Notes under the pieces: generated by a model | Database searches by the model: none | What the model was told of the DNA's origin: nothing | The model's input: the letters and a program-made list of their open reading frames with translations, nothing else | Assembly: GCA_963924555.1 (NCBI GenBank) | Contig: OZ004596.1 | Span: forward strand, 2,108,001 to 2,172,000 | DNA: 64,000 nt | Source: Crambe crambe | Lineage: Eukaryota; Porifera; Demospongiae; Poecilosclerida; Crambeidae | Reading direction: 5' to 3' | Part shown: positions 43,954-55,107 of the stretch, in pieces | How the letters are laid out: the number at the start of each line of letters is the position of its first letter | Position numbering within the stretch: the stretch's first letter is position 1 | Made by a program: the position numbers and the translations under genes

Positions 43954-46486
43954 ACTGCAATTACCTAATATTTCTCCATAGGAATTTGACTATCATGTCT
44001 GGACAATAATACTGCATGCCAACGTAATATAAAGGTGCTTCTCTAATCATGAGATAGTCCCAAGAGTTGTTTTAAGGTTGCAGCTCTCTAACTACTAGGA
44101 AAGCAGCCATCTTATTGAGAGCCCAATTACCGAAATTCCTGAAAGCAAAAAAGAAGAATGCTAATTTAGAACCCTAATTAGTCCCATTTTTCACCAGACA
44201 AAAGGTCTCACTTTATTTGCTTATGTATTCTCTCTAGGATAACATAGGAACATGCGTTTGCTTTTTGATATGACGTTAACAGGTGACACACAAGAAGACC
44301 ACCACCCCTATTATATCCCTTTACATATTTTTCTTGTAAAATGAAAATGTTATAGCTAAGCACATGAAGAGAAATTTGCTATTTTCCTACGCAGTGTTCA
44401 TATTTGTAGTGCAACATCAAAATAGTAGATTTGGGACCTTATTTGCAGAGATTTAGGAGTAAAAGGCTTACAAGAAACTACTGATTGTTCTAGAGGTCTT
44501 GGGACTGAATGAATAGCTTTGGAGTTGCCAGCTGGATAGAACTATGGAGTAAACCCTACCATTATACATCGGTGTACAGTTACAAATAAACCTGAATACT
44601 CTCTCAGTTGTCACTTCATTCCTGTGACATGCATCCATCTAGTGAATCGATACAACCTTCCTACAAATATTGCACTGTTCAGTAGATTAGCTCTGTTGGT
44701 ACATTCATTAAAGTTGATTCGAGGCTGAGTGAGAGTATAAACTCATTAATTACTCCATTCAAATTTACCCCAGCACGTCCCTCACAGCATCTAAACATCC
44801 TACACATATATTCAATCAAGTCTGAATACAACTTGTATCATTATCTTTACTGCACATATGGTACGTACATGCCATATCAAACAAACTCTCTCTCTACTGG
44901 CAAAACATCTCTACTGCTTTTTCCAGAGTGTGCTGGAGACATTCCACACTTGATACTTTGGCACTTACCCTAATTCTATTAGAAGAGTAGGAAGTGAGCA
45001 GAAAAAATATGCTGCTCACAATTATTATAGTCATTATCATGAATTCAGTCCCCCAGAATTATACAGCAAGTCCAAACCTTTGTCCTTTTCTTGAATGTTC
45101 ATTCTTAAAAGGGCTAGCCTGCTAGAATAATGCATATCCTCATGTGCCCACATCACACATGCCAAGGGCACTTTAAAGTTGTACACGCATGCTGTGTTCA
45201 ATACATGAACTCCATAATTACACACCAGAAAATCGAATCCACTTTCCATTAAAACTTGGCCATAAATCAATGGCTAGCATCATGCACTATGTTTATCATG
45301 TCAATAATGCGGTGTTCTTTGATTAGCTATGTACACATGACTCTACTGTAGTGGCAGACTACTGTATGTACTGCTTGTACATAATTATTATGACTACACA
45401 ATATGTAGCTGAGTCAGTCACATGATCCAAGTGGGTACTGCTCATTTGTAGACCCATAGAGGGAAAAGAGGGGAAAACTCATAAATTAGTTATTGACTTC
45501 CTGCACTCATTGTAAGAGAGACCCAAACCAGACCACACGACCCATTTCTGGGAACAAGCAGGATAAGGGGGTGGAAGGGGGGAGGAAGAAGGGGGAAAAC
45601 AATGATGGGGGGATGTATTGCCTAAACCACAAAGACTCAATGGTCTCTTTTTGCTCTTCCTATTTATGCCTTGCTCTGTGCTGGAACTTAATACTGCAGG
45701 TACGTATATCAAGACATTCCACCTCCTCCCTACCACCCAAGGAAGCACTTCAGTAAAGAGGTTCGTACCTACTTTTCTCTTCCTACCTGTTATAGGTACA
45801 AATAATCGATCAAGAACAAGATTTTGATGGGGGGAAAGCACTCCCTAATGCACCAGAAACATTTAAAACATTGACTCCATCTGTCTGGCTAAATGCATTT
45901 CTTTCTTTCGATCCTGCATTGGGTGTGCACTAGGACAAGCATACACAGTTCACTTGTATACAAAGACATGGTTAAAACGTCTGACACATGGAAATGGGAC
46001 ATGTTAAAACAAGCTAAAATCAGCTGCTGCTCCAGCACTAGTACAGTGTGTGGATATGGCCAGGGGTATTAGGCCTGGGAGAGAGCAACTAGTATGGTCC
46101 ATGCCACAGTACAACACTTAGCTGCCCTAACCAGCTCAAATAAGGGTGAGCATACACACATACAGTCACTGCTTTATCATGCATGAACAATTTAGAAGTA
46201 CCACTGGTAGCTAGCTATTGCTATAGTGATGGTCCTTGACCTTGCACTCGAGTCATTCTCCAACCACCAATTGACTAACCTTGTCACAATGTCGGCTTAT
46301 AGATGACAAGAAGCATTCAGTTCTCGAATCCACCAGCGTAAGCTACCCTGTTTAGGATAAGAATGCTTTCAATGCCCCTGTTGTTAGAGTGTGTCCTCGA
46401 TCCATGAACTTTTACATTCTCCTACCGTAAATCTACAGCCGGCTCTGGGATCTAAATATCCGAATAAAGCAATATTGAATCTCTAA

Positions 46487-47304
46487 ATGGCTACTCCAGA
46501 TCCAGCAGAAGTGCCTTTAATATCTCTAGAACGTACTCCAATTAGCAGGGTTAAGTGAGTGAGTAGTAATATAATATCAATAGATCTACTCTTTCATAGA
46601 TTATTTTCGTTTTAAAGAGTTTCTTCAGTCTTGAATAGAGCTGTCAAGCAGTTTGGAAAGAGTTTTATGTTTGATGGAAATGAAGAGACATGTTGGAACT
46701 CCGATCAAGGAACTCCTCAAAGCGTGACAGTGGAATTACCTGCTGTTGCTGTGGTAAATCGTTTGGAGATAAGGTTCCAGGGAGGCTTTGCAGCCAGGGA
46801 AGGGGTTTTAATGGCAGGAGAAAATGTGGCAAGTTTGAAAGAGATCACCAAATTCTATCCATCGGATGATAACACATTACAAGTATCCTTGAACCACTGG
46901 ATTTAGTTATAGTGAAGTAAGGCAGAGCTAGTGGGATGTAGGGTGAATCCAACTTTAACTTGGGGATACAAAGGTGACTAGTGTATCCTCCAAATTTGAG
47001 CTCAGAAGACACAGCAGTTGTGAAACTGACCCCGTATGCTGTGGGGATGGTCTAAAACTTGTGACTTGCCAACATACATACACAAGTATAATTATTATGT
47101 AAGCATAGTGTTAAGAGCTCAAGCCTTAAATAAACAGTTTTCCCCCCCTTGATTCTGTAAATGCAGTGTTTCTCCATCACGTCAGAAGAAATGAACAAAT
47201 ATTACAGAATAGTCTTCAATAACAGTACAGATTTCTATGGACGAACAATCATATACCACCTCCAGCTCTATGGAAGTTTTTCATTAGGAAATAGCTCTTT
47301 TTAG
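46487..47304 (+). CDS. NR2C2AP: Nuclear receptor 2C2-associated protein
   Basis: Three exons, 46487-46554, 46618-46882 and 47167-47304, give 156 aa (human 139). NR2C2AP is a small protein described as a repressor of the nuclear receptor TR4; its fold resembles a discoidin/F5-8-type beta-sandwich. Conserved blocks are 'VSSVLNRAVKQFGKSFMFD', 'NEETCWNSDQGTPQSVTVEL', 'RLEIRFQGGFAAREG', 'ITKFYPSDDNTLQ' and 'NNSTDFYGRTIIYHLQLYG'. The first intron uses GTGAGT with an AAAG acceptor. The second intron begins GTATCCTT, the U12-type consensus. The gene is convergent with TICRR, with 388 bp between stop codons. Confidence 0.93.
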
Positions 47305-47692
47305 AATGTATTTATATTATTATTATTATTATGAAGGTTTGGCCACTTCCTTCACAGGGCGATTTGCATAGACCATCTTCCACCTCAGGCCACCATACAT
47401 GCACATAACCAAGACAAACATGATCACTCAGAAATTTGAATATTAGTGCTACTTAGTATACAGCCTCAGATATTTAAATATTGATGCTATCAGATTATTA
47501 CTGTGTCCCAACACTCTGAAAAGTAATCTTAGGGCCACAAGAGGGATGCAACTTGCTCAGGATAAAGGCTCTGCCTGCATATTATTGAATTTCTAGTTGC
47601 CGCCTCATGGCTCAATGTACACCTTTGGTAATCTAGAGGCACATTTAAATTATAACTTTTTTTTTGAATCAAAAATGGCTTGAGAGTTGAAG
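47305..47692. other. Convergent 3' spacer NR2C2AP/TICRR
   Basis: 388 bp of AT-rich sequence with a short (ATT)n run near 47317-47332. No gene is seen; it holds the 3' ends of both neighbours. Confidence 0.5.
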
Positions 47693-50600
47693 TTACTGAA
47701 ATTGAAAGGCATGGTGGAAGTCAAGAGGGTCATCTTTAGTGGGTGTGCTCAAGGAAAAGGCTACCATGGAAGCACTGCCCTCCACAACGCTGGGGTCAAG
47801 GTCCATCAGCAGACCCACTTTAGCCTTTGGCGGTAAAGTCTCACTCTTATCGGCAGGGTCCTGGCTGTTTCCATGGTAATCACCACTGAAAGTATTGGGA
47901 GGTGAAACCAAAAGCACTTTATCTGGAGTGGATTTTATTGGTGTGATCACAGATGCTGTCCCAGTCTCAGCTTTACGCTCAAACATCATCTTTCTAGTGT
48001 TCCATGTTCGCTGGGTTTTAACTGGGGTCACTGGTGCCCCAGTTGACTTTGTTGATGTCCTGACTGACTTTACTGGCGTGGGCCCACTTGATCTTGTTGG
48101 TGACTTAATTGGTGTTCTGATAAACTTTTGACTCGACTTTGTTGGTGTCTTAACTGACTTGATTGGTGTCCTGAACATCGACCTTATAGGTGTCCTGTTT
48201 GAGTTGATCAGTGTCCTGACTGATTTCACCGGTGTCCTGCTAGCTGATCTAGTAGGTGTCCTGGCGATCTTGATGGGTCTTGATGATGACCTCGTGGAAG
48301 ATTTCTACAAGAATGAAATGGGTTAAATGTTCAGTCAGTTTTTTACTTGGGGACTGTCATAATTATGTACTAATTCACCCCTGAAAATGGTCCCTAGCCA
48401 GAACAATGTTTTCCTATGAGGTTCCCTCTAATTAATTTTCTCAATTCCAAACATCCATCATAGTAACTATAATGTTTAGACTACATTATAGTGCAAATAA
48501 TTTTCAATGGGGTTAAATCTTAAAATTGCATTAGGCCACGGTAATTTATTTAACTGTTTCTCAGGCTCTCCCTCCTCAAATTTTGATGCCTCCCCAAGAA
48601 AAAATATTAGGGTCAAAGTTCAAATTGAACTCTCCAATAGAATATTATTTTCAGCTACTAATATCTCAAATTCAAGCTTCAAAAATGGCAGATATGCCCT
48701 ATAACCACACCCTTTTAATTAAATGGATATTTATTTATACCTCCCTCCTTCCTCAATTTGCTGAGAAACAGAATTAAATCACCATGGCCTTATTTTGCAG
48801 TATAGATCTCCACACCAAATTTCAATTGAAGTGTGTACATGTCTACTAGAAATCACGTGAGCCATGATTTGATTTCAGCTGCAATGGAGTCTGCAATAAT
48901 TATGACCACAAACGGATTCTTTTGACTCCAGAAATTAAGGGGGCATGAAATTTTAGGAAAAGGGTTCTCCAACCAACTACTATATTATTGCATGTGCAAA
49001 ATGACTCACCAAAGGGTCCTCTCCTTCATATATTAACTGACGAGCTGATTTAAATGCAAGACGCCGGCTACTTCCAGTCACATGACTACTCGCACCTTGT
49101 TGGTCCAATCCAGGCTCAAACAGCTTGGTTGAAGATAATATATCAACAGGTGAAGCCTTTTTTCGCCCAACGTCACTTGCTGCAGTGTTGCCATCAAACA
49201 GATTGGGAGTGGAGCGTCTTTGGGCCCGGGCAGCAGTGATGAGAGAACTCTTTCCAGAGGGAGAAGTAAATTTATCATGGAGAAGGGATTGGATGGCAGC
49301 AGGAGATGGATCCTTATTGAGAGGAAAACTAGGGCTGATATACAGGGCCTTGGATTCCCTTTTTGAAGGAGGAGTCTTGAACTGGCTGATTGGGACAGGG
49401 TGACGCTTTGGAACTGAAAGGATAATTTTATATCATTTTACCATCAATTTAGTTATTTTTTTCAGCTCAGAAATATTTAATGACTTTGAACTGTCTTACC
49501 ACTGGAATAGAATGATCTACGTGGAGTTTCCTTAATGACATTCAGTCCAGGAGAACATTCTATCGAAGATTTTGATCTAGAGAGAGAGAGAGAGAGTAAT
49601 CTATATGTACTGTCTGTCCACTGGATTTGGATCTTGCTCCAAAATCAATAATATTATAATCCAGCTGCAATCAGGTAAGGGAAATCCACCTGCCCCCAAA
49701 TAAATTAGTATACTTTCTGTTTTGAGGCTTTATGTCCAAAGAAAGTATCCCATCCATAATGACCTTTAACCACAATTCTAACCTTAGTCTTTCCTGTTTG
49801 AATTTGTGGTAGTTCTCAACTTGCTTCTTTACTGGCGTCTCCTTCACAAGAATATCACTAACACTGCCATGATGACTTCCTTTGTATAAACAGAACATAA
49901 TAATTTATTATTTATTTGAGGAGAGAGGTTATCAAAAGATATCACTGGTCCTTTTTCCAAAAATGACTGACCAAATTTCAGAATGTCCTTTATATGTCCG
50001 AATATGAGACCACCTCTCTATTAAGGCCACACCTATTATAGCTCCCTATTAGGGCCTAAGGTGGTCACAGTAAGCAGTTTTCACTGGATACTTCATTTAT
50101 TCTCACCTTTCTTTGGTTTGTTGTCTTGCTTTCTCTTCTCCCTGCTGAGGTTGCTCACAGTCCGACTGCGACTGAATAGGTTCCGACATACAGGCTTCCC
50201 TGGGGGGTGGGTTCATGCACAGACATGTATGTATGATTGGATATAAGGGATTCATACATACTTTTGCTCTCAATTCCTATTGAGATTGTGGCTAGTCTCG
50301 GAGACCTGCATTATCAATGTACAATCAAGATTTTCTTCATAATATGACCTATATGTACCTAGGTACCGTACCTGGGGGGGGAGAGAACTCTATAATTACT
50401 ACTACAATAATTATACTACATACCTTCTCAGTTGCATCTTTTCATCAGCCCTCAAACTTGCATGCTGGAAAGAAACGAGTCATCGTGGGGGGAATAATGG
50501 AATAAGTTACCTTTATTCTCAGTTTTTTCTTCTTCTTGATGGGCAATATAATCTGTCTTTGAGTACTGACTTCTTGGAAACTTCGATGGCGCATGAGCCT

Positions 50601-53600
50601 GAAGGCAAAAAAGAAACAACAACAAAACAAACAAAAAACAAAAACAAAACAACATCAATATGAACATATCACATATGCTTACCAGAGCATGTAGGTATCA
50701 TAAACTTGCCTTTGTTTGGTGGAGTCTCTAAATCTAGGTGCTGGTGGTTCTTCAAGTGACTTCAGCCCCATCTCCATCTCATAACTATCTCCATCCTCAT
50801 CCATGGATGGAGGATCTGGGCTGGACCCCTGAATGTCACTAGGGAGTGGCAACATCAAACCTTCGTAGAGTTTAGCCACTAGCTCCCGACAGCTGGAAAT
50901 GTACCTATGTAGGTACATACAGTTTGGTATGCCATTATCCAGAGGAATGGTAACGAAAACTCACATGGGAAGGATAAGACTTTGCATGAATCTCCCTGAC
51001 TGTCTGGGGTCACTCAAAAGTGAGACTTTGCGTAAGAAAGCAATAAGCTGGGTACACAAAGGTTATTTGAGTGATATTTTAATAACATCAAAATTTTGTG
51101 TGGGAATGCATACATTTTTTTAACCCACAAAAATTTGATAGTCAATACCTTATCAGCTGTAGCAGTAATAGTGTCATTTTCAATGGCTTTGCCGCTCAGC
51201 TTCACAGTCTCAAAATACAAAAGGACTTGTATGAGATATCTTGTGGAAACAAACGTTACATTAGCAATAACTTGCACACAGAAACAGCTCTATCTTACTC
51301 GTTTATTTCCTTCAATGTGTCCTCTTCTTTGGTAGAAGTCTTAGCTTGGTACTTTTGAGCCAGCTGGGCAGGACTGGACAGAAATCTTGATTCCATGCAC
51401 TCCCAAAACTTGTGGAGTAATGGGACATCATCAGAAACCTCTTTCTTGACCACTTCCCGAAAGCCATCAAGGAATTCAGCAAGAGTCTTGACCACCCATC
51501 TGTACAAGGCATCCATCTATGCACAAGAAATAGATTTCTCAAAGCCGGCAGAAATGTGGGGTGGGGGGGGGGGGGGCAGGGGGGTTGGTTTTAAATATGA
51601 CCACATCATTAAAATTACTTCGATACCACCCACTTTATCTCCCTCTCTCATTACTGAACACACTTCTTACACTGGCACTGGTGGATGAGATTGATATCTG
51701 CTCTTCATAAGAAGAAGTGAACCAATCAAATAGTTCATCTTCAGAGGTCGCCATGGTCGTTTCACTCTCTACTTCTTTCTTGCTTTCCTCCTCCTCCCCT
51801 TCCTCTTCTTTTGCACCATTAAAGCTTTCTCCAGTGCTATTGCTGGCCATGACATCCATGTAATGGTTGGACTCTACAGTATACAGCTCTCTCAGGGCTG
51901 ATATCAAGTTGCTCTTCTTCTTCACTTTATCATACTGATCTTCTTTAGAATCCAGCAGTATTCTGCAACAATGAACAATGACAGAGGAAAATCCTCCTAT
52001 TAAAACCCTAAAGTGAGGTCCTCCTATTCAAACCCTAAAGTGAGGTCCTCCTATTCAAACTCCAAAGTGAGGTCACTCCATTATGTATTGCGATTATTAT
52101 GGAAAACTTTTTTCTCAAAAATCATAAAATCCATGAGACCTCCCACTCTACATATACATTAGACACCAAGACCAAGGGATCTACAGTCTATTTAGAAACC
52201 TGAGAGCCCTGGGCTGTAGCGTCCCGAGTGCAGCGAGGGTGTTACTAAGGGTCTGAAGGTTTCTAAACAGACCGTAGATCCCGTTGGTCGAGGTGTCTAA
52301 CTTATTTAGACTATAGCCAATCACTGGAGTTTATCTCACCTCAACACGGACTTAACCATGGTTTTTAACTGAATCAGAAAGCAGTTTTAGCTCAAGTTAC
52401 TGTGGCATCATGAAGACACAGTGAGTTGCTCTCAACAAAACAGTACAAAAGTCAATGTAGGAAATGTTTGCTGAGTCAGTAAATATTGAATTCGTATGTA
52501 CGGGATTTAAAGACACCCTAACTAACCAATCAGGTAACTAGTATGTGACTAGCTATAGTCTAAAATAGATATAGCTACATGGACCCGTGCACTCACTCTT
52601 GGAGCTGCTCAAGAGCAGAGGGCTTCATTCCAGCCATTTGTGTGTAAGGAAACCATGGGAGCAAGGGAGCGGAAGAGAACAATGACAGGTTCTTCACAGA
52701 TGGTGATTTGTCTTTCAGATGAACAGGTCCAGTGGGTTCTGGTAGGTCAGCCAGCAAGGTCTGTATATGAGTGTAGTAGCTGGGTTTGGTGAGGATGAGA
52801 GTGGAAACCAGAGAGTTGACAGGTTGAAGAACAGCAAAATGTTCTGAACCTTGCTTGTGTACCATCTTTACTAACTACAGTGTTGAAAAGAAGAAGAAAT
52901 AGTGTTAATATTAACATAACCAGTCTTGCATAGTTACCAATAGTGATTTGTTCTTTGCCAACCAGGAGTTTACATTTTGATACTGCTTTGAGTGGAGTCT
53001 TTCCAACTCCTTCAAATTAGCCTGGGGGTCCACACACACACAAGTCTGCATGAATCAATATAAAAATAAATTCACAATACTCAATAATATTATCATACCG
53101 GTAGTAATTGGTGAGAAATCAAATCCCTGGATTGTGCTGGAGGTGAAGACTGGTGTAATCCATCTTGTGTTGATGAGGTGGAAGAAGAACCACATGTATG
53201 TATTCTCCCTTGCTCGAGAATGGCAGAAAAGTCCTTGGTTCCACAGGATCGGCTTTCCTCTCCATCTTTGCTCACCTGGTAAGGCACACTGGTAGGTTTC
53301 TTCTGGACCATTGACTCAAGGATCTCGCTGCAAGTGTCAGTGGATAGAGAAGAGATTGGACTTTTAACAAGGTGTATCTGAGGGGACTTGTGGAAGTATG
53401 CCTTGGGGGACTTGTGGAGGTGTGCTTTGGGGGACTTGTGGAGGCTCCGATAAGCAGGGGAGGTAGGAAGCGAGCCTGCTGTGGGGAGACTAGAGGAAGG
53501 AGTTGGAGAGTTCTTCGATGGCAGTTTCTTCTGAGGTGCTGTGAGAATGTTGACAGAAGACCTGATCCTGTTAGGTACACACAAACTAGAACAAGAGTAA

Positions 53601-54727
53601 ACAGACATCAGAGACAGCCATTCAAGCACCACATTTGACTCTCTAATTAGGGCAAGAGAGACAATCACAGGACTACACTGATGACTTATTGTTCCAATGC
53701 ATTCAGGCCCATTACTACCAGCTGGTTCGGAGAACGATTGCTGTGGCTCAGATGATGCTTGTCCAGATATCTTTCCAACTTCTTGTGACTCATCTTCAGC
53801 TGGTAAATTGTACATCTTTCCTAACTCCAATGCACAAATGATCTTCCCACCTGATATAAAATATAAGTTTATATAACACACAGAAACCACCACTAACACA
53901 GACTCACTTGGTAAGCAAAACCAGAACTCATTGCATTCATGCAGCTTGGTATTCTTGGAACTATTCTCCAGAAGAGCTGAATTTTGAAGTATGTTTCCAT
54001 GTAATGGACTCAAGAATCTGCTGATCGGTACCACTGTACCCCCAAGTGATTCCAGTACCCTGGATGTGGCCAAGGAATTGGCCCAGAAATCATTTCCATC
54101 CCCCATGTCCACCCAAAACACACTTATCCTCTTTTCGTGAAGCTGATCCAGCAAGGGTTGAGGTAAAATCCTATTAGCCCAGCCCTCAACTCTACTCCAC
54201 TGCTGCTGCTTGCCACCACTGAAGATAAATATGATGTTCCTGTGAGAAGACGGATCTGCAGGAGTTTTAAGAGGCCTTTTGCTCTTTGCTACATTTCTAT
54301 GTTGAAGACGACGGAGCGGTGTCTTGATTTCTGGTGCATCCCAAATGAAGTCCTGTACTGTGGCTGCTAGTCCATTATACACATGACTAGTCCAGTCATG
54401 GCTGTACATCCCTTTGTCAGACTCTGAGACTGAAGTACCATTTTTTAAACCTTCTAAAAGCACACCAAAGAAATTCTCTAATACTTCTGAATGGAGCTCT
54501 TGAAACTGAGCTGTCGTTACTCCCACGGACTTGAGAGGCTTTGCAGAGGAGAATAACTTGTAATTCCACTGAAACTGATGAAGGTGCTCTCTATTTGGAA
54601 ATTTCGACATAAGCAGTAAAATCCTTGTACAAGCTAGACACAGTTTTTTATATTGCTGTTCAATAAGTTTTCCAGATGGAATGCTTGTGTCCAAGAGTAG
54701 CACCACCTGGATTTTTTCGGCTCTCAT
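47693..54727 (-). CDS. TICRR: Treslin (TopBP1-interacting replication initiator)
   Basis: Sixteen exons on the complement: 54727-53908, 53850-53099, 53045-52938, 52874-52597, 51962-51671, 51516-51299, 51239-51149, 51047-50965, 50904-50710, 50598-50511, 50464-50424, 50199-50107, 49875-49783, 49576-49500, 49413-49010 and 48304-47693; 1414 aa (human about 1910). Treslin (Sld3 counterpart) loads CDC45 at origins under CDK control. The N-terminal vWA-like region has 'IQVVLLLDTSIPSGKL', 'DFIWDAPEIKTPLRR', 'NIIFIFSGG', 'ISVFWVDMGD' and 'LGGTVVPISRF'. The middle has 'ISALRELYTVES' and 'NEYLIQVLLYFE', and a conserved 'KETPVKKQVENY' lies in exon 13. The last exon begins with about ten tandem [RK]TPxKS units, then acidic sequence. 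Intron 9 begins GCAAGT. The start is the first ATG in frame. Confidence is high for the N-terminus; some C-terminal short exons rest mainly on phase. Confidence 0.88.
51994..52074. repeat. Three tandem copies of a 27-bp unit
   Basis: The unit CTCCTATTCAAACCCTAAAG then TGAGGTC is repeated at 51994, 52021 and 52048 with few changes, in the TICRR intron after the exon 52874-52597. Confidence 0.85.
52159..52300. mobile_element. Inverted-repeat MITE in TICRR intron
   Basis: The left arm TTAGACACCAAGACCAAGGG (52159-52202) and right arm (52257-52300, complement TTAGACACCTCGACCAACGG) extend about 44 bp, both including GGATCTAC.GTCT.TTTAGAAACC. The loop is about 55 bp and GC-richer. Confidence 0.65.
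52304..52568. mobile_element. Second inverted-repeat element adjoining the first
   Basis: TTTAGACTATAGC near 52305 and GCTATAGTCTAAA near 52551 form inverted ends about 260 bp apart, directly next to the hairpin at 52159-52300. The pair may be one composite element. Confidence 0.4.
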
Positions 54728-54789
54728 GATTTCGGGCCATGCACGCGCGCGCTTATGAGTTTCGTATTTGCCGCGCAAATGCAAAAAAC

Positions 54790-54927
54790 GTTACAGCGGT
54801 TTTCCAAAATCTTGCAACTGCAGAAAGCGAGTCACATGATCAATATGAGCAATCTGACCAACCAGTTCGCTCCAATCACTTCCGCTTTCCACTTTCCTGT
54901 TGCAAGGTTTTGGAAAACCGCTGTAAC
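54790..54927. mobile_element. Hairpin MITE in divergent promoter
   Basis: 29-bp terminal inverted repeats with a single mismatch: GTTACAGCGGTTTTCCAAAA(T/C)CTTGCAAC at 54790-54818 and its complement at 54899-54927. An inner inverted pair (GAAAGCG / CGCTTTC) makes it largely palindromic. No target duplication is clear. Confidence 0.7.
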
Positions 54928-54932
54928 AGTGC

Positions 54933-55010
54933 ATGCAGCGCGCGCAGCGCGGATCTCCGGCGCGGCCCCGCCGGGCCCCCCCACGGCTTCGCCCCACCTT
55001 AGCCGCTCCC
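54933..55010. other. GC- and CpG-rich block
   Basis: About 75 bp made of GCGCGCAGCGCGG, GGCGCGGCCCCGCCGGG and GGCTTCGCCCCACC elements, far richer in CpG than the rest of the window. It could be a promoter CpG core or inserted foreign sequence. Confidence 0.6.
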
Positions 55011-55107
55011 ACTTCCTGGCCTTGTACATCAAGTAGTTCGCTCTAGATCTACTATTGCCCATGTTATGTTGTGTGTGCTGGAGAAGTGAAGTGCTAACTC
55101 ATTAACA

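Larger units (their letters stand above)
43057..46486. other. Largest intergenic region (CRTC/NR2C2AP, divergent)
   Basis: About 3.4 kb with no supported coding exon; it should hold 5' UTR exons and promoters of both genes. It contains an inverted-repeat element (43492-43634) and a 113-bp tandem duplication (43729-43953). ORFs at 45479-45841 look random. Confidence 0.5.
54728..55107. promoter_or_regulatory. Divergent promoter TICRR / PH adaptor with inserted hairpin
   Basis: 380 bp between opposing start codons. It contains a 138-bp hairpin element (54790-54927) followed by a strikingly CpG-rich block (54933-55010) in an otherwise AT-rich window. Confidence 0.55.

Noticed and set aside
45479-45841. 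A 120-residue minus-strand ORF in the CRTC/NR2C2AP interval
   Set aside because: The sequence is low-complexity and Pro/Ser-rich from a G/A-rich stretch, with no splice-compatible neighbours or family resemblance.
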